Origin: Membranipora membranacea
Lineage: Eukaryota; Bryozoa; Gymnolaemata; Cheilostomatida; Membraniporidae
Assembly: GCA_914767715.1 (NCBI GenBank)
Contig: OU612065.1
Location: 21,886,001 to 21,950,000 of the forward strand
DNA length: 64,000 nucleotides
Direction of reading: 5' to 3'
Part shown: piece after piece, positions 33,535 through 50,283 of the stretch
Numbering within the stretch: the stretch's first letter is position 1
How the letters are laid out: every line of letters begins with the position of its first letter
The notes under the pieces: generated by a model
Databases searched by the model: none
Seen by the model: only the letters and a program-made list of their open reading frames with translations
What the model was told of the DNA's origin: nothing
Translations under genes and position numbers: made by a program

Positions 33535-36500
33535 TCACGATTGCTGTACAAACTGTACCTGTTGTCCCTAAAGAAAATAAAACAGTAAGATTTGTTTTGA
33601 TGGTGATTGCTGATTAGTGATTACATATCTCCATAATTACACACAGTTGCTATAAACCAATCCAAAATTTGATGTTTTCCTACACAATGAATCTATACAC
33701 CATCACCTGTATATACAGTGGATGTTACTGATGACCCAAGTTTTCCAGTTCAAAGTTTTCGGTTAACAGAACAGAATAAAATAGAAGTACTCAACAACGA
33801 CATAGCAGCTCTATAAACAACTTGTTCGTAAAATCAAATGTTGACTCCCTCCAGAAGTCACATAAGTATATTTATATAGATCTTGCTTGCATGTCACAAA
33901 GAGAGAGAGCCAGAATAGATAAACTAACCGTAGGGCTGTCAGAAGGAGCTGCCGTGGCAGTGGTGAATGTTTGTGCTTGATCTCCGCTGCTTGCTGTCTG
34001 TACCATTATCTGTTGTCCTGAGCTCAACTGGGCCTGGATCGCTTGTAGCTGGCTAGGGGTCAGCTGAATCTATAAGAAATGAATTGGAAATGGCCGTTAA
34101 CTTCTATATTTTCACTAATTGTCAAGAATTCAATAACTATAACTTTACGTTGCCATAATAAAGTGTCATAAAACATCCTCTTTTTATTTTGCATATCCTT
34201 TCAGCTATTGTTTTTTACATGTAAATTTTGTCAAAAAAGATTTAGTTAGATTTCTTCGAATTACAACAACATTCTTTCCACTTCTTTTTGTAGATGGTTG
34301 TTTCTGATAATCTCTTTTCTCATGGTGAAATGCATGACCTGATATGCAAGTATCATCCGTGACGCCCACGTTCAGTGTTGTATTTTCCCCGTATCATTTA
34401 CTCCATTGGATTGATCAGTTAAAATTCAAGATTTTGATTTTTTTTACCTGTTGTACTTGGTTTTGTTGTGCTGGGGCTTGTACCTGCACAACCTGAGCAC
34501 CAGATGGTATTCCCTGTCCCTACAAAATCAAAATTTAAGAAAATTGTTGTACGATGATTTATAAGACTGCCTATATTTCTTCAAGCACTGACGATACATT
34601 TCAAATAGCCTCACTGAGAAAAGCTTCAAAGCTGACTATCTTAACTAAGGGAGTCACAGGTAAAACCTAGACAAAGACTAAACTTGTCTAAGATTTATAT
34701 ATTGTTTCCCATGTTTAGCCAGTCCGTTTTAAAGCTATTCATTCTGATCCTACTGGAAGTGCATTGACAGTTAGACTAGTCAGAAGCAGCCAACCATGCT
34801 TGGACAAGTACAACACAGCCAGCATTCACGCTAGTTATTGTATGGGTAAATATATAGCTGAAATATATCGATAAAATCATAAAAAGAATCAAAGATACAA
34901 AGACTTACTGCCAGTTGTAATGCCTGCCCTGTTACTCCAGATATTCCTGATTGTGTCTGAACATAATACTGCACTTGATCACCACTATCCTGCAATAAAT
35001 ACACACAGTATATCATCTATTAAGTCCTCATGTGGCCTGGATAATTCACCTATTCTCAACGGATGATCCAAGATGCTAGAAGTATTATAGTAATCCTAGG
35101 TTGTATGACTGAAGTCTTTGGACCAGATTTTACACCAGCTAAATTACTTATTACCAGAGAAAAGTGACATTAAATACAAATCTGAAGGGTTCCATTCATA
35201 CAATTTAGCCATCATCTTTGAAGCGGAGAGAGCTATCCTCTCTTGAGTCCAGAAACTGGGACCCATAGTACTCATGCAACACCCTATACCCATGCCCACC
35301 GGAAACCTGGCTACACAAATTCTAACATTTGACCATTAGTCCACTCCTGACAAACGAGCTGAGTAATTTTAACTCTCAATTTGACCGATATAGTTAACAT
35401 ATGCTGTTGATGCAGATTTATTACAAAGACACTTACTCGTTTAGCTGGTTTTGTGTCCACATCTCTCGGTACGATATCAATAAGAAAATCGAACTGGTCA
35501 AACTTTGATATGGCCAGTGAGATATCGTTCCTCTAAAATGAAATAATCAGTGATTAGGTCTGTTAAAAAAACCAAGGAGAAACGAGGAAATACTCATCTA
35601 TCATTGGAATCCTTCCAAAACAACTTTGGCACTCAATCCAACCTATCCAAAATGGTCATTGTCTCACCTAACACTGTACAATATCCTGTTTATGTGGCTA
35701 ATTATATTGAGGCTACATGTTATGACAATAAGCATATCATGTATATGTAATTTATAAGGTTAGGAGCATCGGACAAGGGCACATGCAAAACTGTTCATAT
35801 TAACAAACTCAGCTATCAAGATCAAAGTGAATGCAATTAGAGCTTCAGGAAATGTTCAACTACAACATTGCCTACATAAAACATGATATTAGAGACAGTA
35901 TCCGTTCCCCCATTGGTCTTATTGGTTTCAGCCTTCCCTGAATCAAGATGCTCACTGACAATATAGTTTACCTGTAGTGTTCGACGCTTACTATCCTCCG
36001 TTTGGACCCAGGACCTCAGAGCTAACTCACTGATGAATATTTCTGCTGCTTTGGCAAACAGAAGTGGAGCTTCCTGGCTTATCATCTTTACATCTTCATC
36101 GAGTTTCATGATTTTCTTGATACGAGCCAACGGCAGCTCTTGTGATTTGAAATCATCCTTAAAGTAAAGAAATGGTATGCTCTCTAGTTACAAGGAACAG
36201 TGATGTCAATATGTAGTAGCTGTTAGTTGGTGATGACGACGAGAGTTTGATCATAGATGTGCAGAATTACTAGCATTATCCTGGTTTTTTTTCGGTCCTG
36301 CCAGCAAATCGCGTTGTGAAAAATGTTATTTGAAGAAATCAATGAGAGAGGAGGAAAAGGAAAGCAGTATCTTTATCAGCTAACAATAAAACAACAAGTG
36401 CAGCCTCACATTTAGCTCAAGCTAGCTCATACAATGTGGATAAGTATTTTGGTGTAACTTCATATCAAGTTGTCTGATAATGAAATGCTTTCAACACCCT

Positions 36501-36718
36501 CAACTTTTTTATTCTGACTTAAACGGATAATGACTATTTGACAATGTGAATAGTTTATTTTGATGTTAGAGACTAGAACTGAGTATTTTGTCTACACTTA
36601 CAGCCTTGACAGCTTTCACTTCACCCATCGTCTTGGGCCAAAATCCATTGAGCCACTGATGAGCTTCAGACTGTGCCTGGGATTCGCCTAAGCTGTAGGT
36701 AGGGTCGTTCTCTGCCAT
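33535..36718 (-). CDS. NFYC: Nuclear transcription factor Y subunit gamma
   Basis: Seven coding exons, 36718-36602, 36157-35972, 35532-35437, 34989-34909, 34519-34448, 34069-33929 and 33567-33535, join in phase 0 throughout to give 241 residues. Residues about 40-125 form the histone-fold domain: [20 protein letters not shown], then [20 protein letters not shown], then [20 protein letters not shown] and [10 protein letters not shown]. This is the strongly conserved NF-YC core, which pairs with NF-YB and then NF-YA to bind CCAAT boxes in the nucleus. The rest is Gln-rich ([34 protein letters not shown]), as expected for its activation region. The protein ends QFVQQS. A 5' untranslated segment 36719-36790 follows an acceptor TTTTTGCAG, so at least one upstream noncoding exon exists. 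Confidence 0.95.
35210..35351 (-). mobile_element. SINE, internally deleted copy
   Basis: It shares CATCATCTTTGAAGCGGAGA, GGGACCCATAGTACTCATGC and the end CCATTAGTCCACTCCTGAC with the SINE at 58877-59201, but lacks most of the middle. In minus sense the tRNA-like head is at 35351. It lies in the intron between NFYC coding exons 3 and 4. Confidence 0.75.
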
Positions 36719-38488
36719 TATTAATGTTGGGGATTGATTTATCATATAACTTGGTGTGAACTTCAGCTTCTTTCAGCGGTAATATTCAGGCTGCAAAAAG
36801 AAAGAGAAATATTTGTGTAACAGTTTGCCAGACAGTATCATCAATGAACTCCCTCTTCCTTGGTATCATCCTGGTAGATAATGTGCCAGAGAGTAAGGGA
36901 AAGGACAAGATGAAAAAAAAGAGAGGAATAAATGGATACTTGACCAAAATATTCCCGTTACTACACCTACGATAGACTGGCTTGAGAGTGATATTGATAA
37001 ATCAATGAACTGAGGGAGTTCATTGGATAAATGAAGCACAATTCGGCAGATTTTGATATTATAGGCTTCTGACCTCAGTCTACTCTAACTAACTCTACCA
37101 ATAAAATCGAGACTTTGCAATGTGTCGATGAGGAATACAATTGAAGTGAGTAAATATAAAGAGTTAAGATTCTTCAACCGATTCAGAGAATTGCACAACT
37201 ACTGATTGGGTTTGTAGCTAGAACTCATTTTGTTAGGAGAACTGATTGTTCCTCATCAAAATTATATTATGTGAGCCAACATACTTCTCTTCTTCATAGT
37301 ATAGTATATTTTATACACAATATTGTGTATTATTACTGATTGGTCTTCACAAACCAACAGCGAATAAAACACAAGTCTACTCCAAAACCTGGGATTTTGG
37401 AGTAGACCTGTGGAATAAAATAATTAATGAATAACACAACAACAAGAGAAGAGAAGATTTTTAAATATTTTTACCAGCCTCATCCTGGTTTTCCCCAGTG
37501 TCACCAATGAAACAATACAAACTTATCAATTGGCTGGTTTCTGACCAATGTTATAACAGGCAAGATTCATTGTCAAATTTATTGGTCAAAAACTAAGCCA
37601 ATCATGAATGGCTGAGGTCTTTGTTAGCCAATGGCTACCAAGTAAAGGAAGTAGTTAGCAGTGAGAGTATGGAACAACTTTGAGCGGGTCTTTCACAAAC
37701 ACATACAAGTTCTAAGTTGATGATACAGTTATCGAACAAAGATGGAGAATGAAAATGTCCCCTGTACAATTAACCAGCCAAATTTCTATACAGACTACTC
37801 ACACTTTGTTATCAGGTCAACTTGTTGGAAGCTGTAGACAAAAGATGCTCACCTCTCACTTCTCGAAATCTGATGTAGACTAGTCGTAAATAAACCAATC
37901 ACAATCACATATTAGGTTTTCTAAAGGTTTTCTGCAAATAAACAGAGCTATAAAATATCTTCATTGTCTTTTATAAAAAAAAACATAAAATTAAATCTCA
38001 TTTTATTTTTAAGATGGTCGAAGAGCTTCCTGCAAAACAAAGATTGAGTTTTTTCTCTCAATCACAACCTAGCAAATTGCTACTGAGTCTTAGAGAAGAC
38101 TTCCGGTTAAAAATCTTGGACTTCCCATCTTCCCATAACAGTTGCCTCAAACACTCCTCCCCTGATTTAATGAGTTTGTGGTATGATTTCACTCAGATAC
38201 CCAGTGCAAGGACATGATCATTTGAAGCCCTTGTTTGTGTATGAGTTGACAATGAACCTGAAGGCTCTACTTCCCTTGTGATAACCATTCATGAATGAAT
38301 GAAGGAAAATGATTGGATTGGGTATAGAGTAGACTATAGTTGCCGTTGGTAAAGCAGTAAAGTTAGTACTGAGCTCAAATTCAATGCTCTACTACTCATA
38401 TTTGAGTAAAATCAGTACACACACCCAGTCTGCGCATGTGCGAACTGTTGAGGCATACGTTCGTCTCTGCAGCATAGGGCTTAGCCTT

Positions 38489-39306
38489 GTGACTAGTCTG
38501 AGCAAGGAGTAAAAGAGAGGAGTGAAAACTAAGCATTTCAGTTACCCTATGTTGCCTCTGCTGCTATAGTTAACAGTGGGCACAACTCCTTACAACCTAT
38601 ATATAAACACAGTATAACTTTGGCGCCATATCATGTCATAATTAGAATTGGCCAATCATTTTAACTCTACTAGATCTGACTCAATTTTTAACAAAGTTAC
38701 AATGCTTTAAAATTAGGTTTGGGGAGCTCACAGAAGGCCCTCACTGGTCTTTTTACTTAGACTAATATGTAAAGGTCAGGGTGATAACAAAATTTAGACA
38801 TTACAGCATTATGTGAGGAATATTTGAGCATAGCAAAAACACTGAATTAAGGTATCATGGTGTACTAATGTACAGTTTTCTCAACACCAACAGTGCCAAA
38901 TTAAGTGATTGAAGGCTTGGATCAAGCAGAATATTTATTTGTATCATCTTATCATAAGAATAGAGCTTGTGTAGAGGGATTTACTGAATGGTTAACACTT
39001 AATTAGATATCGTCAATATTTTACATAATGGCTGACATCAATCATTATGTTCAGCCTTATTAAGAGCTCAATCATGACATCTAGACAGATAATTTAGCTT
39101 ATTTACATATCTTTTATGGATTGAAATAACATTTAATAGTCCATAAATAATACTTGAGGAGATATCAGCCAATATTTCTCAAGTGGGAATATTAAACAAA
39201 TCTTAATCTAGCTGAGGTTTCATAGAGAACCGGAAGTGCCATTGTACTTCATTGTTAACAAATTTTAGTTTCCACTCCTCTCTTTTACTCCTTGGTCTGA
39301 GTACCA
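38489..39306. mobile_element. Non-autonomous DNA element with about 36-bp inverted ends
   Basis: The two ends share AAGGAGTAAAAGAGAGGAGT in opposite orientation. The sequences immediately outside (38445-38475 and 39390-39480) match consecutive parts of a repeat at 44075-44215 in the CCZ1 gene, so the element appears to have jumped into an older repeat. It has no coding capacity. The stretch 36800-38480 shows no gene. Confidence 0.65.
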
Positions 39307-39751
39307 AAATTGGGATAACAATGGAAACCCATAATTTGGAAATATTTGGGTCTAAATGGAACACTGGTTTTGATATCTCATAACCTTGAACCCTGGGAGT
39401 TGCCTTTCTTGATGGAAGGCAGCGCCCCCACTGCTGTGCTGCAGAGATAGACTATGTCACAAGGCTATCCTGCAAGCAGAATGACACACACCACTGTAGT
39501 TAGGTTAAGTGGGGGTTCCTTGAAATGATCAGGACAAGGGCCTGGGTTCCCTATATTTGCTTCATAGTAGCATACCATATATGTCAATAGTTGGTTGACA
39601 GGAGATAAGCATACCCTTATGTTCATAGTACTGCCGCATTTTCTAACTTTGCAAAGCCAAAAGTTGGGAAATGTGACAGTCCTACTCCTATGGTTATAAT
39701 GTACCAAGGAGTCACTCGACTATACAAACCTGCTCGAAAGAACCTGTGTGA

Positions 39752-40220
39752 CATGGGCCCCTGGGACTTAAATGTCTTTACTTTGCCAATGTCCACTATC
39801 AACCACCCAAAAAACACCAAACAGGGTAAGACACAAAAAAATAATTTTTTACAACCTACCTTGAAATCTCTCACACTAACTCACTCCTCCTTCCTCTTTC
39901 ATTTGCTTCAGGTTTGAAGGTTCTAGCACAAACAGAGCTGACTTTATGGACCAGAGAAAAAAGATGCCTCCACAAAATTCAGGTGAATTCATTGTGAATT
40001 TTTGGAGGCATCTTTTTTTTTTCTGGTCCATAAAGTCAGCTGTTTGTGCTAGAACCTTCAAACCTGAAGCAAATGAAAGAGGAAGGAGGAGTGAGTTAGT
40101 GTGAGAGATTTCAAGGTAGGTTGTAAAAAAAAAAATTTTGTGTCTTACCCTGTTTGGTGTTTTGGGTGGTTGATAGTGGACATTGGCAAAGTAAAGACAT
40201 GTAAGTCCCAGGGGTCCATG
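39752..40220. repeat. Long near-perfect inverted repeat, about 225-bp arms
   Basis: The left arm CATGGGCCCCTGGGACTTAA onward to GATGCCTCCACAAAATTC pairs with the right arm ending TTAAGTCC-like/CAGGGGTCCATG. The loop is roughly 15-20 bp near 39993. Mismatches are few. A transcript would fold into a long dsRNA hairpin. It lies about 375 bp upstream of the CCZ1 start codon. Confidence 0.9.
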
Positions 40221-40594
40221 CTGTGTGGCTCCGACCAAGGATATCCCTCTTTGATCAGTCCAATGAACTACCTCTCCGAGAGGTAATTCTTTGATCAGTC
40301 AAAGTCGGTCCAAGACAGTCGAGCTCAGAATGGTGGGCCTGTGTTACATTGGTACCAATACTATTGAGTTAACTTCTGTGTAATGCAGCCTGGTTCATGG
40401 ATATATATCATATGCATTCAAATTTAATAATGAGTGGTCATCATTACTAAATAACCAGATTTGCATGCTTGAAAGTGGGTTTTGAACCTGGACAAGATGG
40501 CTGAGAGAGGACCTTTAGGCATTAATTTGATTAAATGTTGGAAATCTTAATAACACTAAACTTGCCTCTTATTTTCAGGAAAATATATACAAAG

Positions 40595-43500
40595 ATGGCA
40601 TCTCTGCACAGCTTTTATGTATTCAACAGTGAATATGGTCCGAGAGAGGGAGAGGTACGGTAAAATTATAATATGTGTCAGTACTAGTTATGTGCGACAA
40701 TTGTGTTGCAAGCAGCAATATTTAGTAATCTCTTTTTTTACCTAATCAAATACTAACCTCAGGCTATCTGTTATTGAGACTATATGATTTGAGAATAATC
40801 CTTTGCTAATAGTCAAGTATATAGCATTGCATACTTAGCTAACATTGATACCCCATTAAATATTGTGTTGTGACAATAATTGTGCTGTTTGGAGTGAACA
40901 AATCAATACAGTCAGGTGATTTTTTTGTTTGTCTTTCCAGGAAATAAAGAAAGTTATGTATTACTACCCTCCATCTGCAGATGAGAACACAAAGTGTAAA
41001 GATGTGGGCCTGGCAGAAGCTATGACCAAGTTTGTAGAGTAAGTACTCTTATCCTGGTCAGTGGACAGGTCCGGCTCTTACAATTTCGGGCACTTCAGAA
41101 CCATTATTAAGAATGCCTTGTATTTAATTGAAGGCATTCATTAAATATTCATTGCACTGCTGAAGTTCAATTTATTCATTGGCCTTTTCAGCATGAGCTG
41201 AGGAAACAGACTCTGCCATAAGCTTTAATGACACAGTAAGCCAACAAGCTCAATGTATTAATTGGTATGTTTGTCAGCTCATCCAAGTGCCAAATATTGA
41301 CATCCCTGACATTGACAGTTTCCTTGATTTCAGGACATTTACAGATAAAGCGTGTCAGGCTATCCATACACAAAAACAGAGACACCTTTATTATCAGCCT
41401 GAGCCGGATTTCTGGATCATTATGGTAAGGCTAACAGATATTTAGTATAATGAGCAGAATGATAGTGCTTGGTCTTAATCCAACGTTAACAATGTTTCAA
41501 TCAAAGGTAGAGCGCATATCATCCATAATATTTAGTAACCATTTTTATCATTTTAATCATTTTATATTTTACTCCTGTGAATTTTACTGCTAACTCTTTT
41601 TTCCTAGTGGAATTTACTCCAGCATATCATACTGCTGAATTTAGGAGGAACACAAATACATTCATACATACATGTAATGATGCTACATTGGTATAACAGT
41701 CACTTGGTACTTTAGGTCATCTGACTTGAATACCAATATAACTGTCAAACTTTTCTAATATGCTTTTGTATTATTGCTGATGATGTAGTGTCAATGTTGT
41801 TTCAGAAACTGAATATACCTCACGTGCCAAAGCAGAAGAATGAGCAGCTTACAGAAGAATACCATGATGAAGACATACATGATAAAGTGTACAGTACAGT
41901 GTTACGGCAGGCTTACGACATGTTCAAGGTAACATTAACTCATTGATTTGATACCACTGTTGTGTAAGCAGCTCTCAAACTAGGAAATATTTGTATCGCA
42001 CAGATTTTTTGTAGATCGTTGGTCGATGAAATTCTTCTATTGTTATCATCTAAGTCTTGATAGAAAAAAATTTCTCGCTGGCTCAAAGTTGCTGTATATG
42101 GTTTCCCAATGTAATGATTTACTTCTAATCAAGTTTTTAATTCAGTTTATTTAATTTTCAGCTCTTTATGGGAACTTTCAACGATATTCTGACCAAAGCT
42201 CAGGGAGACGTGAAGAGTTTGAAACAGAGGCTAGACCACTTCTACAGTCGGGTAGGTCTCAATGCATACCTGACATCGATATTGCACTATAAGTATGTAT
42301 ATCTCTGATCGCTAGAGACAATTTAGGAAGCTTATTTGTGCCTACTAGATAAAATATTTGCTGCCTGAGAGCATGGCTTTTCAGCAGAGGATATGTTTTG
42401 TGTTACCAGTTTGCTGATTTGTTGCCTGGTCTGATCATTCCAAAACTCCAAATATTTTTTGTCATCAAACTAAAGATGAATTTGCAAGTTATCTCCTCAC
42501 TGTGTCCAGCATAAAGAGTAGACAACCCTGATAAAAATAATAATACATTGTATCTCTTTGTGGTGTAATTTCATAGTATCAAGAATACGCTTTTTATTAC
42601 AGTATTTGATCACACTGAAGCTATCACAGTGTGATATATTAGATGTGTATAACGGTATATCATGGTTACCTCTAGATAAAAGCATGTATCTACGAGTACA
42701 ATGTCTTATGAATCGACTGGAGGCCAAATATCCTCAGATCTCTTACACAGCATTCCTCTGCAGTGATTATCTAGTCTGGTGAGTATATGTATATTTTTTC
42801 TATATACATTTTCTATTTATATATTTTTTTTTTCGTTTTTTGTTTATGAGGTCAAAAAGTTGTCATTTTCGTTTGTTTATAACATACTTATTTATATATA
42901 TATATATATAAACCTAGCATGATGCCAATAAATAGTGTCAGCGTGACACCAACAACTTTGTTTGCCCTTGACACTGACACTATTTTTGTCATCGTCAATA
43001 GCGCCTTAGTCACCTTACAGCTTTATGCTGACTAAGGCACTGTTGGCAATGACAAGAATAGTGCCAGTGTCAAGGGCACACAAAACTGTTGGTGCTACTG
43101 ATAATGACAATGCAAATTAATTGACCAATTGGGCCTGTTTGATATTCATCATTTGCTTAATTTCTGCTGCTCTTGAATCCACCTCTGCCGAAAGGTAATA
43201 GGCTATGAATTTAGCCCTAGGTTCTTCTGCTTTTCCACTCAAGAAACTATGCTTTCATTGAGGGATAGTCTTACGAACGATATGACATTATTTCAGTGTA
43301 CGTCTCATCGAATTGTAATAGTTCTACCTCCTTATTTTATCAATGCTCCACAACTCAAATATCGTAATTTTTTCTAGGACTGGTGTTCCGCAACAAGACA
43401 TGCGAGTCATCTATCAGTATTTAATCACTAGTCTGTTCCCTTCACATCATGAACAGGAAATGACATCAACGGAGGGTGGCAGACGAAGCTTTACTGGAAA

Positions 43501-46222
43501 CAATTTTGGACAGTAAGTTACGATTTCTTGGAAAGACGACTGTTGTTGCGATCTCCGACTCCCAAGCGCTTCAATCAGGGAGGGTGGGAGGGATATCCAC
43601 CCTCCCTGCTTCAATGTCGTATAAAAACAGTGGTCTTCAGTCACTACTCAATAACCAGCAATAAAACCACTAATTTTTTGCAGATAGCCAACTGCTTTGT
43701 TGATTGGTTGCATTGCTGTCACCTTACTTTTCTAATATAGTATTGTAAATTCATAACGACATTGCACAAGGTGTTATTAAACTTTTTAGCTAAAATATCA
43801 CATCAGGCACATTTACTATTTATTTTTCTTATTCACAGATTCATCACGGGTATACCACTTAAACCAGAGGACACAAAACCTTCACGCATACCCAGAGTTT
43901 TTATCGACACTGGCAGTGGACCTCTGCAGGAATTCCAACTGCTTGTCTATAGAGCATTGAATGTCACCGTCTGTGCGTTGGTTAATGGTAAGCTATCCAC
44001 ATATTACCATAGTGATATAACATGGAATCGGCCAGGTCGTATCGTAACTATGTTGTTTTGTATCACTTTGTGTATGTGCTAACTGTTGAGACATACATTC
44101 CTCCCTGTTTCCTCTGGAACTCTTGGAGTTGCACTTTTGTGGTGTAAGGCAGCACCACCACAGCTGTGCTGCAGAGATGGACTATGTCACAAGGCAATCT
44201 TACAGGCAGAATGGTGATAAATAACCTAACATGTCTGTTCACAGGTACAATTACTCCAGCCTTTTCAAAGAAATTTGATGCGGACTTAGGACCTACTCTT
44301 ACAGAATTGGCATCGGAATTAGTACAAAAATACTCTCTAAAACCAACGAGGTAGGATTGAGTGGGTCGACTGTGGGTTGCTGTATGACAATCAAAAATCT
44401 TTTCGTAACTGTGCCATGGTTAGAACATTGTATTCCTCATTGCATCAACGTTGGCTTAACTGATTTTGCTGTATCACTATGCTCTCATCTAGTTAAAGTG
44501 CTCTTACTTTGCCCAGGTGTCTGGTCATGGCGTTCCGGTATCAGCTACATTCCAACCATTTGGTTGATAATTAATACCATTACCAGCAATCCCGGTAAAT
44601 GTAGAGCACTTTTACTAGATGAGAGCATAATGATACAGCAAAATCAGTTCGAGTTGGAGCACTTTGACTGGCTGACAGCCATCATAAAAAGTGAGGGATG
44701 TTTGTGTGTGTAGTGCATAAAATCGTTACTCCATAGCCACCTTATCAGCTAGAATTTTGGGAAAACTAAACCACAACGACCTGCCAAAAAGACAGAGTCT
44801 TTGTAGATCATAATTATAGAACAGTTAAGGTCAAGCTGAATATAAGCCCGGCCCTGGTAACACAACTGTTAATCTAACAAAAATCAAAAATATCTTATAT
44901 GAATTATTATGTAGCAGCATTAAAAATGACATTGTAACAATTGTAATATTGTTCTAATTTTGTAGCGGCGGAGATGTCACAATTAAGTACATTTATTTTA
45001 ATCACATGAACTTGGCTACAAAGACAACAGTTCACATAGACAGCAGGAAAACTCGGTTGGTCAGTGTGCCATTAGACATTCTCAGTACCATCGCTGACAT
45101 GAACACTGATCTCTCTCAGTAAGTGATGAGCTTCATCTTTCTTACTTGACCCACTTTTTGAACACCCCCCCCCCCCCCATTGAGTCTTGACCTTAAGCTA
45201 GGATAGTGGGGACGCTATACCATAATACTAATGAATGTGTCAGCTGTCAGTCATCTGATTAAGCTTTTTGATTCTGTGTAGGACCAGTTTTATTGGTATT
45301 TATATCTTGTTCTTTGATTTGTGATTCTTGGAATCACATTCATTGAATGCCTAGTGAGATTCATGATGCTGCATTTTAATCTATGTATTGGCATAAATAT
45401 ATTTCACCGGCAGAATAGAATTCTATCTGGTCTCATTAAATTTTACAAAATGTTTTGTTTATAGCACACCATTATTTTCGATGTTGCAGTATAGAACACG
45501 ATTCTGAATGTCTCGTACGAACAGCTGGTGAATATTGGGTTGTGTGCAAAAAGTCTGACAGCAGGGAATTATACGTAGTCGTCTGTGACAGAAACGCCAA
45601 CCTTACAGATATCAATGGTAAGTGACATCGCCATGGAAGGTTTTACATGGGCTATCAAATGTACTTAAAGACTACCCAAAGACCAATGCATGTTATAGTC
45701 AGGCAGTTACTTGATAAAGGTATGTCAGATTTCATGGTAAAAAAAATTCAATGCTATACTGGGCATGAATTATTGATGGTAGAAAGAGTGGCTCCATAAG
45801 GGAAGGTAACTCTCATTATCTGCATTGCAAACATAACCATAAGTAACTGCATGACTATAACAGTAGTAGTATTTAACAGTTCTAAAATAACCTGAAAACA
45901 CAAATGATGCATGAGGTTGAGAAGGTGCCTACAATTCGTGAATCTTCTGAGAATTTTGCGGTGACCCTGGATGGTATGGTGTGATTAGCCCCGTGTAGCC
46001 GATGCGCCTAACTAAGGCCACAATATGATAATGGAGCACCTCTTGTCAGTTCTCATGACACGCCTGAGTAATCTGATGATACTGATAAAGGTGTTGGTCT
46101 TATGTCAGCATTTCTAGGACGAAATGTAAACCCAAATTATATAACCAAATTTTTTGTATTTTTCAGAGGAAGTAAAAAAGTTATGCCACCACCAGTTCAC
46201 AAACATGTTCCAGATAGACTGA
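40595..46222 (+). CDS. CCZ1: Vacuolar fusion protein CCZ1 homologue
   Basis: Twelve coding exons splice cleanly: 40595-40654, 40941-41038, 41334-41424, 41806-41928, 42162-42251, 42603-42778, 43378-43512, 43839-43987, 44245-44350, 44966-45118, 45490-45617 and 46167-46222, giving 454 residues (human CCZ1 has 482). The N-terminus SFYVFNSEYGPREGEE begins the first longin domain. QPEPDFWIIM, WTGVPQQDMRVIYQYLITSL and the C-terminal EYWVVCKKSDSRELYVVV are typical of CCZ1. Family knowledge: CCZ1 with MON1 forms the guanine exchange factor that activates Rab7 on late endosomes and lysosomes. The 5' exon begins at 40579 after TTATTTTCAG, so a noncoding first exon lies upstream. Introns contain two hairpin MITEs (42947-43094, 44458-44649). 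Every junction preserves phase. Confidence 0.95.
42947..43094. repeat. Hairpin MITE in a CCZ1 intron
   Basis: Arms of about 66 bp, CACCAACAACTTTGTTTGCC onward to GCCTTAGTCA and its complement, enclose a loop of under 20 bp. A CACTGACACTATT-type motif recurs within the arms. It lies between exons 6 and 7. A TA microsatellite precedes it. Confidence 0.85.
44075..44215. repeat. Dispersed repeat in a CCZ1 intron
   Basis: It matches 38445-38475 plus 39390-39480 as one continuous unit (GAGTTGC, AAGGCAGC, GCTGTGCTGCAGAGAT, GACTATGTCACAAGGC), showing the uninterrupted form of the repeat that elsewhere carries the 38489-39306 insertion. Confidence 0.65.
44458..44649. mobile_element. MITE with about 45-bp inverted ends in a CCZ1 intron
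   Basis: Both ends begin AACTGATTTTGCTGTATCA in opposite orientations and continue through GCTCTCATCTAGT and AAGTGCTCT. The middle is about 100 bp and noncoding. It lies between CCZ1 exons 9 and 10. Confidence 0.85.
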
Positions 46223-46522
46223 AATTTGGAAGAGACGGTGCTTAAACTGTGATAATATGGCTTTGTTCTCATAAATTCTTATGAGTGGTAAGCTGGTCCC
46301 TACACAAACCTCGTAGTTTTTGCCCACCCTTCACTTAGCCTTTTTGGCATGCTGTATGCATCAGTGACAGCGATTTGGCTCCATACAATGGCACCAGCCC
46401 GTAAACTTCTATGCATGTCAAAGAAGCCCACTGTTGGTTTTTCACAGCATTTCCAGAAGAGAGTAACAGACAATTCATATCCACTTGACAATTAGGTTCT
46501 ATCACTGGAATTTTTACTTCAC

Positions 46523-46532
46523 TTTATTTATT
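46523..46532 (-). terminator. Poly(A) signal of GH9-a
   Basis: Two overlapping AATAAA motifs on the minus strand lie about 50 bp past the GH9-a terminal exon. CCZ1 ends at 46222 on the opposite strand, so the two genes converge tail to tail within about 360 bp. Confidence 0.55.
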
Positions 46533-46580
46533 TTTAAGTAAAACTGATTCATTTCCTGTCCCTCATTTATGATCTCTTTG

Positions 46581-50134
<3,554 letters not shown>

Positions 50135-50267
50135 TTATGATTTCGTCTCCACCCTACTATCTACCGCAGACAGGTATGCCAAGTTTAAAGATAACAATGC
50201 TTAATTGATAATGCCGCCACGTATTTGGGTATAATGATGCTTCATGCAGGTGAATAATTTCCCATGT

Positions 50268-50283
50268 CGATATATATATAATA
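50268..50283 (-). promoter_or_regulatory. TATA-like stretch upstream of GH9-a
   Basis: TATTATATATATATCGAC reads on the minus strand about 140-150 bp before the ATG. It is weak evidence, since TA runs are common here. The DNA from 50300 to 51430 and from 51910 to 52540 shows no supported gene. Confidence 0.3.

Noticed and set aside
39465-40286. Several overlapping open frames on both strands
   Set aside because: All lie in the long inverted repeat and mirror each other; no coding signature.
43762-44082. CCZ1 exon 8 extended in both directions as an independent gene
   Set aside because: Only 43839-43987 between canonical splice sites is conserved; the rest is intron.
45163-45180. Homopolymer C tract as a functional element
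   Set aside because: Similar short C or G runs occur near 15030, 18291 and 22986 without shared context; simple repeats.
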